64,000 bases of DNA from assembly GCF_030159055.1 (NCBI RefSeq), contig NZ_BQXQ01000023.1, positions 19,538 to 83,537 on the forward strand. The letters run 5' to 3'. Shown here piece after piece: positions 31,965 to 40,657 of the stretch. The translations under genes were made by a program, and so were the position numbers. Each line of letters begins with the position of its first letter. Position 1 is the stretch's first letter. Under the pieces are notes generated by a model that made no database searches, was not told the origin of the DNA, and worked only from the letters and a program-made list of their open reading frames with translations. This stretch comes from Acidovorax sp. SUPP3334 (GTDB lineage: Bacteria > Pseudomonadota > Gammaproteobacteria > Burkholderiales > Burkholderiaceae_C).

Positions 31965-34900
31965 TCACCCGCAGGTGCCCAGGTGGCCGCACTGCGTGCA
32001 GTAGTCGCAGCCATCCTTGCGGATCACGGCGTGCGCGCCGCACTCGGGGCATTTCTTGCCGGCCATGGCCGGGGGCATGCCCATGGGCGCCTCGGGCTCG
32101 TCCAGCGGCAATACCTGCTGCACCGGGTCGGGCTCGCGGCTGGCCAGAATGTTCTGGATGGCGTAGGCCATGGCGGCCACCTCGGAGTCGTGCCACAGCG
32201 GCACGCGCGTGCCGTCCTCGCGCTGGCGCGTGCCCAGTCGCACGGGGCCGCGGTCCCACGCCACCTTGCGCATGTCGCTCAACGCGCGCTCCAGAAAGCC
32301 GCCGCGCGCGGCCAGCGAGAGCATGCGCATGCTGGAGGTGATCCACTGCTGCGATTCGCCGCTCTGCCCCACGGGCATGAAGAACTCGATGGCGCGGTCC
32401 ACCGTGCCGGTGCCGCTGGCATTGGGCACCGGCAAAAACGACACCACCAGGTAGAGCGTCTTGTGCCCCTCCTGCGTCCAGTACTCCACCTTCTCGGCCA
32501 CGGCCGACAAGGCGCCCTTGGGCCGGCTTTCGATCACGGTGCGCATCGGGTCGATGGGCGTGGGCGCAGCGTCCGGCGCGGCAGCCGGGGCCGATGACGA
32601 TGCCTGCGCCTGAGGCACCTCGGGCGCATGCGTTTCCAGCACGGCGCCCAGAATCGTGTTAGGCCGGTAGGTGGCCAGCCCCTTGAGGCGCGCACGCCAG
32701 GCGGCGAGGTACAGGCCCTTGAAGTCTTCGTACGGGTAGTCGGCCGGCACGTTCACCGTCTTGGAAATCGCCGTATCGACGAAGGGCTGCACCGCTTCCA
32801 TCATGGCGATGTGGTCCTCCGCGGGCATGGACAGCGCGCTGACGAAGTACTCGGGCAGCGCGTTCACGTCGCCACCCAGCTCACGGTACAGCCGCCAGGC
32901 GTGGTCTTCCACGGCGTATTCGCTCATGCGGCCGTCGCCCTCGCGCTTTCGGCGCTTGTAGGTCCAGGAGAACGGCGGCTCGATGCCGTTGGAGGCGTTG
33001 TCGGCAAACGCCAGGCTCACCGTGCCCGTCGGCGCGATCGACAGCAGATGGCTGTTGCGAATGCCGTGCTCGCGGATCTGCGCCTGCAGGCCCTGCGGCA
33101 GCCGGCTGGCGAAGGTGCCGGGCGCCAGGTAGCCGGTGGCGTCGAACTTCGGGAACGCCCCTTTCTCGCGCGCCAGCGCCACCGACGCGGCATAGGCCGC
33201 ATCGCGCAGGCGCTCGGCGATCTGCGCGGCCATGGCGCGGCCCGCGTCGCGGTCGTACCGCAGGCACAGCATGGCCAGCGTGTTGCCCATGCTGGTGAAG
33301 CCCACGCCGATGCGCCGCTTGGCGGCCGATTCGGCCCGCTGCGCTTCGAGCGGCCAGAAGGTCACGTCCAGCACGTTGTCGAGCGCGCGCACCTGCGTCG
33401 TCACGCTCTGCTCGAACGCCTCGAAATCGAAGGCCGGCGCGCCCGCCAGCCCGAATGGATTGCGCACGAAGCGCGTGAGGATGATGGGGCCCAGGTCGCA
33501 GCAGCCGTAGGGCGGCAGCGGCTGCTCGCCGCATTGCCCCGTGACCAATCCATTGAAGATGACGGTATTGCAATCTGCCTGGGTGGTGTCGAACACGGCC
33601 TCTTCACCAGCAGGCGCGATCTGAGCGACTCGGCTGGTAAACCGCTGCGTCTTGCGCAACACCTTGTCGACCACCCATTCGCGGTACCGGGCTGTTTTGT
33701 AGTCCAGCAAGAACCCGATTTCCCGCATGAACTGCTCACGGGACTCGCCGTCGATGATCAGTTCGTACTGCTGCTTGCAGGCGTACTCACCCTGTCCGCC
33801 CTTGCCATCCGGCATGGCTTTGGTTTGGGCTTCCCTACGCAATCGCAAGCGGCTGAAAACACCAAAATTGGCCAGCAGCACCTGCACGTCTTTGAGCAGT
33901 GGCGAATGGCTGGAACTCAAGCGAACAGAGCAGCTTTCCCTGGCGCTAGAAACATTGACCGTGCCGTCTGTTTGAAAAAGCGCACGCAGATAGGCTTTGA
34001 CACAAGCCTCGCTGCCTTGCCAGATCACCTCGGGAACTCTTAATTTGGTAGCGCGCGTAAAGCCGCACGCCGCCAGGGCGCGTGCCAGCAGCACGGAGCG
34101 GATGAATACGTAGTTGCGCTGAGCCACTGCCACCGGTGCGCACAGATAGCGCCTGGGCGTCTGTGCCAAGCCAGCAATCATGTGATTGACCGTGTTCGCT
34201 ACCTGCTCTGCGAGTTCGCGCTCCTGGTTCCATAAATTGACGCAAACGACTTCCTGCCCCCTCCCCCGATGAGTGAAATGCCCATCACCCGTGATCAGTC
34301 CAAGCAGGACCCCCAATTCATGGCTGCCTTGCTGGCCGAACTGGCCTTTTCCAGACTGCACGAGCAACTGGTCACCCACCTTGAGTTCCGACAGTTTGAC
34401 CTTGCCGCCCGACGTGTAGAAATCGTGCCACGCAGTGGCTTTGATCTCATAGCCATCGTCGGTAGTCACCTTGAATACCTCTGCTCGGCGAGCCGTCATG
34501 AACGCCGCCTTGGAAGGACGGACCTCAACTCCTCGCGCTTCGTGCCCAAGCGCCCGCCGATCCACAGTGGCCTCCAGCGGCACTCCGCTTTCGTAAAGAT
34601 CACCGATCCGCACCAATCCATGTTGCGTGGCCAGCCGGGTGTCGGCTGTCACGCACGGGTTTGTGGCGGCGATGTCTTCGCAATAGTGCAGGTTGTTGTC
34701 GCGGTTGATCGCATCGAGGAACAGGATGCCCGGCTCGGCGAAGTCGTAGGCCGACCGCATGATCGTGTCCCACAGGCCGCGGGCCTGCACCGTGCGATAG
34801 ACCCACTGGCCGTCGGTGCGCTGCACCGCGCCCTGCGCCAGCAGCGCGGTGCCGGGGCGGGCCGAGTGCACCAGGTCCCACGGGCGGCCATCGACCACGG

Positions 34901-35549
34901 CCTGCACGAAGGCGTCGGGCACGCCGACCGATACGTTGAAGTTGTTCCAACGCCCCGGCGTGCGCTTGGCGGTGATGAATTCGAGCACGTCGGGGTGGTC
35001 GATGCGCAGCACGCCCATCTGGGCGCCGCGCCGCGCGCCCGCGCTCTCCACCGTGGAGCACGACTGGTCGAACACGTTGATGTAGCTGCACGGCCCCGAG
35101 GCCAGCGATGCCGTGCCCTTGACCTGCGCGCCCTTGGGCCGGATGCGCGAGAAGTCGTAGCCCACGCCGCCGCCGCGCCGCATGGTCTCGGCGGCCTCGC
35201 GCAGGGCCTCGTAGATACCGGGATAGCCACCGTCGTCCACGCCCTGGATGCAGTCGCCCACCGGCTGCACGAAGCAGTTGATGAGCGTGGCCTGGATGTG
35301 GGTGCCGGCGGCGCTCATGATGCGGCCCGCGCCGATCGCCCCGGCGCGCAGGTTGGCGAGAAAGCGCGCCTCGTGCGCAGCGCGGTCGGCTTCGGGCTCC
35401 ACCGAGGCGAGGGCGCGGGCCACGCGGCGGTAGAGGTCTTCCACGTCCGTCTCGCCGGGCTTGAGGTACTTTTCGCGCAGCACGTCGAGGCTGATGGGCT
35501 GCACGGGGGTGGCGTCGGACGCCTGGGGGGTGAAGGGGTCGCGTTGCAT
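31965..35549 (-). CDS. nrdJ: Adenosylcobalamin-dependent ribonucleoside-diphosphate reductase (class II) with intein
   Basis: 1194-residue precursor reducing ribonucleotides via B12, independent of oxygen. Extein features include CFVQPVGDCIQG, the GGGVGYDFSRIRPKG segment and the radical-site motif NP|CGEQPLPPYGCC, interrupted by the intein between P and C. The SIAPTGTVSLAFADNASNGIEPPFSW region, shortened here to its PTGT and NGIEPP anchors, is present. A C-terminal zinc ribbon/redox tail has CPEC...CDYCTQCGHLGTCG. Removing 374 intein residues leaves about 820, normal for NrdJ. ATG 35549 is chosen over an in-frame TTG at 35579; GGAAAG lies upstream. No cobalamin riboswitch was recognised. Confidence 0.96.
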   Translation of the reverse strand: MQRDPFTPQASDATPVQPISLDVLREKYLKPGETDVEDLYRRVARALASVEPEADRAAHEARFLANLRAGAIGAGRIMSAAGTHIQATLINCFVQPVGDCIQGVDDGGYPGIYEALREAAETMRRGGGVGYDFSRIRPKGAQVKGTASLASGPCSYINVFDQSCSTVESAGARRGAQMGVLRIDHPDVLEFITAKRTPGRWNNFNVSVGVPDAFVQAVVDGRPWDLVHSARPGTALLAQGAVQRTDGQWVYRTVQARGLWDTIMRSAYDFAEPGILFLDAINRDNNLHYCEDIAATNPCVTADTRLATQHGLVRIGDLYESGVPLEATVDRRALGHEARGVEVRPSKAAFMTARRAEVFKVTTDDGYEIKATAWHDFYTSGGKVKLSELKVGDQLLVQSGKGQFGQQGSHELGVLLGLITGDGHFTHRGRGQEVVCVNLWNQERELAEQVANTVNHMIAGLAQTPRRYLCAPVAVAQRNYVFIRSVLLARALAACGFTRATKLRVPEVIWQGSEACVKAYLRALFQTDGTVNVSSARESCSVRLSSSHSPLLKDVQVLLANFGVFSRLRLRREAQTKAMPDGKGGQGEYACKQQYELIIDGESREQFMREIGFLLDYKTARYREWVVDKVLRKTQRFTSRVAQIAPAGEEAVFDTTQADCNTVIFNGLVTGQCGEQPLPPYGCCDLGPIILTRFVRNPFGLAGAPAFDFEAFEQSVTTQVRALDNVLDVTFWPLEAQRAESAAKRRIGVGFTSMGNTLAMLCLRYDRDAGRAMAAQIAERLRDAAYAASVALAREKGAFPKFDATGYLAPGTFASRLPQGLQAQIREHGIRNSHLLSIAPTGTVSLAFADNASNGIEPPFSWTYKRRKREGDGRMSEYAVEDHAWRLYRELGGDVNALPEYFVSALSMPAEDHIAMMEAVQPFVDTAISKTVNVPADYPYEDFKGLYLAAWRARLKGLATYRPNTILGAVLETHAPEVPQAQASSSAPAAAPDAAPTPIDPMRTVIESRPKGALSAVAEKVEYWTQEGHKTLYLVVSFLPVPNASGTGTVDRAIEFFMPVGQSGESQQWITSSMRMLSLAARGGFLERALSDMRKVAWDRGPVRLGTRQREDGTRVPLWHDSEVAAMAYAIQNILASREPDPVQQVLPLDEPEAPMGMPPAMAGKKCPECGAHAVIRKDGCDYCTQCGHLGTCG
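33534..34655 (-). other. Intein (RIR1 type) with LAGLIDADG homing endonuclease in NrdJ
   Basis: 374 residues (precursor 299-672). Block A starts with the nucleophile Cys (CVTADTRLATQHGLVRIGDL). Block B carries TAWH (TxxH). Two LAGLIDADG motifs are present, VLLGLITGDGHF and YLRALFQTDGTV, both with the catalytic Asp, so the endonuclease may be active. The C-terminal blocks read VFDTTQADCNTVIFNG then VTGQ|C: the usual penultimate His and terminal Asn are replaced by Gly and Gln. The +1 extein residue is Cys, which is also the catalytic thiyl-radical cysteine. Base composition is visibly less GC-rich than the exteins. Confidence 0.95.
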
Positions 35550-35830
35550 GTCGCTGGCGCTTTCCAAAAACACTGCCAAACCGCTGTTTTACTCCTGTGC
35601 GCGGCCCGGCGGGTTGCCCGATGTCAACGCGAATGGCGAGGGTTTGCCCCGGAGGCTGCAGGGCCCCGGAAGGCACGGCGATCACGGCCGATGTTGCGTT
35701 TTGTTTCCCGGATCGAAACGCTGCGATTCCCCGGCAGGGGGTTATTCCACCCGGCCCGAGGCCCCATATAGTCCAAGAGACGCGCTCCGTGCGTGCGCGA
35801 CCGTCCCACCGCACTTTCCAAGGAAACCCC

Positions 35831-36523
35831 ATGTCCCCCACCGCCGAACTGGCCGCCGAACTCGAAACCATCACTTCCCGCACCGATGCCGCCCCGCTGA
35901 TCGAACGCCTGCAATGGCGCTATGCCGCCAAGAAGATGGACCCCGCGCGCGCCGTCCCGGCCGAGAAGGTCGAGCGCATTCTCGAAGCGGCGCGGCTGGC
36001 GCCCACCTCCAGCGGGCTGCAGCCGTTCGAGATCGTCATGGTGACGAACCCCGAAGTGCGCCAGCGCATCCAGGCCATCGCCTGGAACCAGGCCCAGATC
36101 ACGGACGGCTCGCACCTGCTGGTGTTCGCCGCGTGGGACGACTACACGGCCGAGCGCATCAACGCCATGTTCGACTACACCAACGCGGTGCGCGGCTTCA
36201 AAAACGAAGGCTGGGAGAACTACCGCAACATGCTGCTGAACACCTATCCGCAGCGCGGCGCCGAGGTCAACTTCCAGCATGCGGCCCGCCAGGCCTACAT
36301 CGCACTGTCCGCCGCGCTGATGGCCGCGGCGTACGAAGCGGTGGACAGCACGCCGATGGAAGGGTTCGACCCCGACGCGCTCGACGGCATTCTGGACCTG
36401 CGCGCCCGCGGACTGCGCAGCGTGGCGATCCTGCCGCTGGGCTACCGCCAGGCCGAGCAGGACTGGCTGGCCCCGCTGGCCAAGGTGCGCCGCCCGCGCG
36501 AGCAGTTCGTGACCGAGGTGTGA
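35831..36523 (+). CDS. Nitroreductase-family NAD(P)H-dependent oxidoreductase
   Basis: 230-residue FMN-dependent nitroreductase-fold enzyme. Typical elements: LQWRYAAKKMDP at the N terminus (phosphate/FMN-contacting RYxxKxxD), EAARLAPTSSGLQPFEIVMV, and the C-terminal LPLGYRQAEQDWLAPLAKVRRP. The family reduces quinones, nitroaromatics or flavin; the physiological substrate is not predictable. AGGAAA is 5 nt before ATG 35831. Stands alone, divergent from nrdJ across about 280 bp that contains an imperfect GTTTC-N7-GAAAC inverted pair near 35702. Confidence 0.9.
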   Translation: MSPTAELAAELETITSRTDAAPLIERLQWRYAAKKMDPARAVPAEKVERILEAARLAPTSSGLQPFEIVMVTNPEVRQRIQAIAWNQAQITDGSHLLVFAAWDDYTAERINAMFDYTNAVRGFKNEGWENYRNMLLNTYPQRGAEVNFQHAARQAYIALSAALMAAAYEAVDSTPMEGFDPDALDGILDLRARGLRSVAILPLGYRQAEQDWLAPLAKVRRPREQFVTEV

Positions 36524-36652
36524 CGCCAGCGGGCCGGCGGGCGCCACCGAACGAAAGAACGCGCGACGCCTCGCGGCCGCGCTGGGCTTCTTCGGCGCGG
36601 CCGCCTTCTCGCAGGCCACGCGCGCCAAAAGCCAAGCGTTCCGGGTTTCGCA

Positions 36653-36714
36653 TTCGCCTGGGCCGCCATGGTTTCGGATGCATCCAGCGTTTCCACGCCA
36701 GCGGGTTGCAGGAT
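36653..36714 (+). promoter_or_regulatory. PIP box with correctly spaced -10 element (HrpX regulon)
   Basis: Perfect plant-inducible-promoter box TTCGC-N15-TTCGG at 36653-36677, followed after 31 nt by CAGGAT at 36709-36714. This fits the established arrangement TTCGB-N15-TTCGB-N30-32-YANNNT recognised by HrpX/HrpB regulators of type III secretion genes. The start codon of the PLD-like gene is 27 nt downstream of the -10 box. Confidence 0.8.
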
Positions 36715-36741
36715 CGCTCCGTTTAAGGGAGTGAAAAGAAA

Positions 36742-38616
36742 ATGCTGTCATCGGACGTGGGGCGAAGCAAGCCCCTCCAACCGGGCCGTGCGGAGCAAGT
36801 GCCGCAAGCCCCGCAAAACCCATCGGGCACCCATCCGTCCTCTCAATGGGAAACCAACGAGGGATTGCCGGCGCTCCACAGGGCTGCAGCGGGCTCTCCT
36901 GCCGGCAAAACCGCACAGCTTTCCGCCACGCCTTCGCGCCCACCGCCGCGACCGCAACCGCAGCCGCGTGGCACCCCGGCAATGCAGGAGCCGCGTCGTT
37001 CCTCCGCGCCACGCGTGACCGACGCGTCCGTTCGCCACGCCGAAGGGGTGGCAGGCCCGCTCTCGCCGCCGCATGCCGACCGCAGGGCCGCGGACGCCAG
37101 CGGAGCGGCGCCGACGCAGGCCCGGCCGCTGGGCCAATTCACGGATGGCCTGCACGCGGAACTGATCGCCGCCGGGAAGGCGGCCTACTGCCATCGGGAT
37201 GACAACGCGTTCGTGCTGACCCTGGCCCCGACCAGCGAAGACCGGCAAAAGAAGCTCATCCGGATGACCATCGACTCGGCCGAGAAGTTCGCCATCATCA
37301 CGTCGTTCAACATCAATCCGGCCAAGGACCACGACCCCGAAAAGATCTCCGGGACGACGTTCGCGATCCTGGAATCGCTCGCCAAGAAGCAGCACGACAA
37401 GGATTTCTCGTTCGTCCTTTTCTACAACGACAACAAGCTGCAGACCAACGCGGTCATCTCCGCGGTCGTGGGCCAGAACGTCACGACCAACATGAGCCTG
37501 CGCTCGAGCAGCCGAACGCATGCCACCACCACGTGGCCCGCGGTCGTCAAGGCCTACAACCGGCAGCAGACCGATGCGCGCCTGAAGATCACCCGGCCAC
37601 AGTGCAACCTCTACTTCGTGGCCGCCAAGGCCAAGGGCGTGGCCGGATCGCACCACAACAAGTTCTGCATCAATGACAGGGGGGTCGCCGCCACCCTCGG
37701 GGCGAGCCTGGCCAACAAAACCAAGGACAGCTGGATGGACGGCGGATGCGTCACGCTGAGCCGGCCCCTGGCAGCACGGCAGCGGGACTACTTCCTCGAC
37801 GAACTGATCGGCAGCCACACCGTGCGCGGCGGGCGGCTAAAGGCCAATGGCGACGGCGAACTGGTCATGGAAAAGATGGAAGACCTGTCTCGCATCCAGG
37901 CCCTGAGAACGATCGACATCGAATCGCCACTCGATCAGGCCGGACCGCAGAAGGACCAGGCCATCGAGCGCCTGCGCGACTCCCTGGCGCAAGCAGGGGT
38001 GGACTTCGAAGGCGCAGCGCACAAGGTGCTCTGGGTGCAGAACACGTCGAGCGGCTACAAGAACATGTTCTCCACGCGGGGCCAAATCGAAGGCAAGCCC
38101 ATCGGACAGGTCATGTCCCGGTTCTTTTCCGGGGCCCGGCCGGGGGAGACGATCAACATCGTGAACAAGACCATCGGCAGCGAAGGCATAGCGCTCATCA
38201 CCGGTGCGCTCGCCAGGGGCTGCAACGTCAATGTGCTGATCAACGAGGACAACCGGGCAGCGCTGGAACGGGCGGCCCGCAAGCTCTTCGCCCACCCGGC
38301 CTCCGCCCCCGTGGGCACCCTCAACCTGCGGCATTTCGCGCCGGGCGACACCCTGGCAGCCGCGCAGAACTTCAACACGGCGGAACAGCCCGTGGGCCAT
38401 GCCAAGAACTACGTCCTGGAGCGGCAGGACGGCTCCAGCATCGTCATGACGGGCTCCTACAACCTGGACGGCCAATCCCACTACCGCTCCAACGAGAACC
38501 TCATGCTGTTCGAAACCCGCGGCCATGCGGTGAAAAACGCACTGTTCGACGACCTCTACAACGGGTGCATCAGCCCCATCAGCACGTTTTCAGCCAAGGA
38601 CAAGCGTCGCGGTTGA
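36742..38616 (+). CDS. Putative type III effector with phospholipase D-like domains
   Basis: 624 residues. Residues 1-130 are Pro/Ser/Ala/Arg-rich and disordered, as in secreted effectors. The rest forms a two-lobed PLD fold. Half-site 1 is H305-x-K307-x4-D312 in SHHNKFCIND, followed by GASLAN. Half-site 2 is H553-x-K555-x4-E560 in GHAKNYVLE, followed by GSYNLDG. Both HKD-type sites look intact, predicting phosphodiesterase activity on lipids or nucleic acids. No signal peptide. The gene stands alone behind a PIP box, and AAGGGAG lies 10 nt before the ATG. Type III translocation is inference from the promoter and N-terminal composition. Confidence 0.82.
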   Translation: MLSSDVGRSKPLQPGRAEQVPQAPQNPSGTHPSSQWETNEGLPALHRAAAGSPAGKTAQLSATPSRPPPRPQPQPRGTPAMQEPRRSSAPRVTDASVRHAEGVAGPLSPPHADRRAADASGAAPTQARPLGQFTDGLHAELIAAGKAAYCHRDDNAFVLTLAPTSEDRQKKLIRMTIDSAEKFAIITSFNINPAKDHDPEKISGTTFAILESLAKKQHDKDFSFVLFYNDNKLQTNAVISAVVGQNVTTNMSLRSSSRTHATTTWPAVVKAYNRQQTDARLKITRPQCNLYFVAAKAKGVAGSHHNKFCINDRGVAATLGASLANKTKDSWMDGGCVTLSRPLAARQRDYFLDELIGSHTVRGGRLKANGDGELVMEKMEDLSRIQALRTIDIESPLDQAGPQKDQAIERLRDSLAQAGVDFEGAAHKVLWVQNTSSGYKNMFSTRGQIEGKPIGQVMSRFFSGARPGETINIVNKTIGSEGIALITGALARGCNVNVLINEDNRAALERAARKLFAHPASAPVGTLNLRHFAPGDTLAAAQNFNTAEQPVGHAKNYVLERQDGSSIVMTGSYNLDGQSHYRSNENLMLFETRGHAVKNALFDDLYNGCISPISTFSAKDKRRG

Positions 38617-38679
38617 CGGCCGCACGGTCCACCGATGCAGCCGCAAGAAATGGGCAGGGCATGGCTTTAGCATGCGCAC

Positions 38680-39576
38680 ATGCACCACCCCCTACTCCTC
38701 CCATCGCGCCCGCCTGCCAGTCCGTCAGGACACCGATTCAGGGGCGCGGGATGGCCCGCAGGCACCCGCCTCGCGGCCACCGCACTGCTGGCCCTGGTCG
38801 TCGGCTGTGCGCAGGCGCCTCGGGCGCCTGCCGCCCCCACCCCCTGGCTCGCGCAGGTCCAGGCCCTGCTTCCCGCCGATGTGCTGCTGATCGGCGAGCA
38901 GCACGACGCCCCCGAACACCAGGCGCTGGAACGCGAGGCCGTGCAGTGGCTGGCGGCACGCGGGCAGTTGGCGGCGCTGGTGATGGAGATGGCCGACAGC
39001 GGCCGGGCCACCGACGGCCTGCCGCGCGATGCCACCGAGGCCCAGGTGCAGCAGGCGCTGGGCTGGAACGCTGCGGCCTGGCCGTGGGCGCAGTACGGGC
39101 CGGTGGCCCTGGCGGCCGTGCGGGCCGGCGTGCCCGTGCGCGGCGGCAACCTGCCGCGCACCGAAATGCGCGAGGCGATGCGGGACGAGCGATGGGACCG
39201 CCACCTCGATCCCGCCGCGCTGCAGCGCCAGTACACCGCCCTGCGCGAGGGGCACTGCGGCCTGCTGCCCGAGGCGCAGATCCCCGGCATGGCCCGCATC
39301 CAGATCGCCCGCGACGCACGCATGGCGGCCGTGGCCGCGGCAGCGCGGCGGCCTGGGCAGGTGGTGGTGCTGGTGGCCGGCGGCGGCCATGTGCTGCGCA
39401 GCGTGGGCGTTCCGACGCACTGGTTTCCCGGCCTGGTCGCCAAGGTGGCGCTGGCGCAGGCCGAAGGCGCCCCGACGGCCCTGCCGGGCGAAACCGATGC
39501 CGTGCATGCCACCCCCGCCCTGCCGCCCCGCGACCATTGCGCCGAACTGCGTGGAGCGCAGGGCGCCACCCAGTGA
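38680..39576 (+). CDS. ChaN family lipoprotein
   Basis: 298 residues. The N-terminal leader has lipobox LLALVVGC, predicting a lipidated Cys at about residue 43. The following ChaN/haem-binding uptake domain shows VLLIGEQHDAPEHQ (conserved GExH) and VVVLVAGGGHVLRSVGVP (AGxGH). ChaN-like proteins bind haem or are iron-regulated in some species; the role here is unassigned. The first 30 residues before the hydrophobic stretch are long for a lipoprotein leader, so a downstream start is possible. No ribosome-binding site stands out. Confidence 0.85.
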   Translation: MHHPLLLPSRPPASPSGHRFRGAGWPAGTRLAATALLALVVGCAQAPRAPAAPTPWLAQVQALLPADVLLIGEQHDAPEHQALEREAVQWLAARGQLAALVMEMADSGRATDGLPRDATEAQVQQALGWNAAAWPWAQYGPVALAAVRAGVPVRGGNLPRTEMREAMRDERWDRHLDPAALQRQYTALREGHCGLLPEAQIPGMARIQIARDARMAAVAAAARRPGQVVVLVAGGGHVLRSVGVPTHWFPGLVAKVALAQAEGAPTALPGETDAVHATPALPPRDHCAELRGAQGATQ

Positions 39577-39630
39577 GTTAAAGAATCGGCATCAAAATGG
39601 CCTCCAGCACAATAATCCCTAGGGGGTGTA

Positions 39631-39647
39631 GCTATTATTTTTATAGC
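39631..39647. repeat. AT-core palindrome GCTATTATTTTTATAGC, copy 2
   Basis: Identical to the 17-mer at 2774-2790 and 63826-63842. It lies about 25 bp to the left of the decayed T6SS adaptor/PAAR fragment. Confidence 0.75.
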
Positions 39648-39672
39648 ATTCAGATACCCCCCCTTTTGAGAG

Positions 39673-40030
39673 CGCGAAAGCTGTCGAACGGCACGGGCGT
39701 GTTGCCCACCTTGCACACGTCAGGCGTCGTGCAGATGGCCCGCCACACGGCCTCCGCGCAGGCGATATGCTTCCTAGCCATTCGCCACCTCGGCAGGGGA
39801 ATGGCCGCGATGCATGTGAATCCGCTGCTCTGCGCCGCGCTGCGCCGGCCCGGCAGGAATGGCCGCCAGCATCACCTTGCGCAGCCCCCACTCCTTGGGC
39901 ACGGCACGCCGCCACACCAACTGCACGCACTGCGCATCGAGGTCGATGGTCACGGTGTCCAGGCGCATTGAAACGGTTTGGGCTCATCGCCTTTCAGCCA
40001 GCCAGGTGCGATCATGTCGGGCTGCGCGGG
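39673..40030 (-). pseudogene. Fossil copy of the DUF2169-PAAR junction (T6SS)
   Basis: About 310 bp (39673-39981) are almost identical to 42856-43164. A further 48 bp (39982-40030) match about 43260-43310, so roughly 95 bp are missing. On the minus strand it carries the C-terminal ~60 residues of the DUF2169 adaptor (RLDTVTIDLDAQCVQLVW onward) and the first ~35 residues of the DUF4150 PAAR-like protein (MARKHIACAEAVWRAICT to VPFDSF); then the homology stops abruptly. It is the remnant of an older toxin cassette, bounded on both sides by AT-core palindromes. Confidence 0.88.
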
Positions 40031-40033
40031 ATT

Positions 40034-40050
40034 GCTACAAAATAAATAGC
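40034..40050. repeat. AT-core palindrome variant, right flank of the fossil cassette
   Basis: GCTACAAAATAAATAGC, a variant of the 17-mer with arms GCTA(C/T)/ATAGC, immediately right of the decayed adaptor/PAAR fragment. Confidence 0.6.
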
Positions 40051-40066
40051 AATATGCCCTAGTGAA

Positions 40067-40606
40067 TCATGCGCTGGAGGTCGATGGAGCCAACAAGGAT
40101 GCCCCGACCCACTCTCCCGTTCGGACCAGGCTCAGGGTCTTCAGCGTCTTGCCCGGCCCGTCGAACACGCATTGCACGGCCCAGGCCTGTCCGTCGAAAC
40201 CCGGCACCCGAAAGCACGCCATACCCGGCAAGGCCAGCACGGCCTCGTCGTCTTTATCAGCCAGCAAGGCCACCACGTCGCCAGCCGTGGCGATGGCGGC
40301 ATCCAGCCCCTGCGGCCATGGGCCCTGCCAGGGTTGGCCCGGCCGGGACAGCGGCGTGTGGAAGGTCAGCGCGTGCAGGCCCCAGAGCTGCTCTTTCTCG
40401 GGCAGCGACGGGTCCATGCACTGCAGCATCAAGTCGAGTCCCTGGCTCTCCACACCCACGGGATACGGGTCGGTGCCATGGCCCTGGCGCAGGTCCAAGA
40501 CCGGCGGATCGAGCGACCGCAGCACCCGGTTCAACAGGTGCTGGCGGTTGTATCGCCCGATGCTGCGCAGCAGCAAGTCGGGCAGGGGGTGGAATCGGGA
40601 CGGCAT
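40067..40606 (-). CDS. Uncharacterised protein in the T6SS effector cassette
   Basis: 179 residues, not recognised. Soluble, no signal peptide or membrane helix. Rich in Leu, Pro and Trp, with an N-terminal helical stretch (LPDLLLRSIGRYNRQHLLNRVL) and a C-terminal strand-rich part (AWAVQCVFDGPGKTLKTLSLVR). AAAGGG lies upstream of ATG 40606. It starts 51 bp after the PoNi immunity gene in the same direction, so it is probably in the vgrG operon. It could be a second immunity protein, the orphaned immunity gene of the lost fossil cassette, or an accessory factor; the sequence does not decide. Confidence 0.6.
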   Translation of the reverse strand: MPSRFHPLPDLLLRSIGRYNRQHLLNRVLRSLDPPVLDLRQGHGTDPYPVGVESQGLDLMLQCMDPSLPEKEQLWGLHALTFHTPLSRPGQPWQGPWPQGLDAAIATAGDVVALLADKDDEAVLALPGMACFRVPGFDGQAWAVQCVFDGPGKTLKTLSLVRTGEWVGASLLAPSTSSA

Positions 40607-40657
40607 CGATGCCCTTTCTTCTTTCGTATATCCAGCGCTACCAGCGCTCCACCGCGC

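Noticed and set aside
35690..35715. GTTTC-N7-GAAAC pair between nrdJ and the nitroreductase as an NrdR box
   Set aside because: It does not resemble the NrdR consensus and occurs once; NrdR boxes come in pairs.
31950..35830. Cobalamin riboswitch upstream of the B12-dependent reductase
   Set aside because: No B12-box-like conserved core was visible in the ~280-bp leader.
39597..39971. Plus-strand frames over the fossil T6SS fragment and over 42825-44093
   Set aside because: They are antisense shadows of the DUF2169/PAAR genes and appear twice only because the segment is duplicated.
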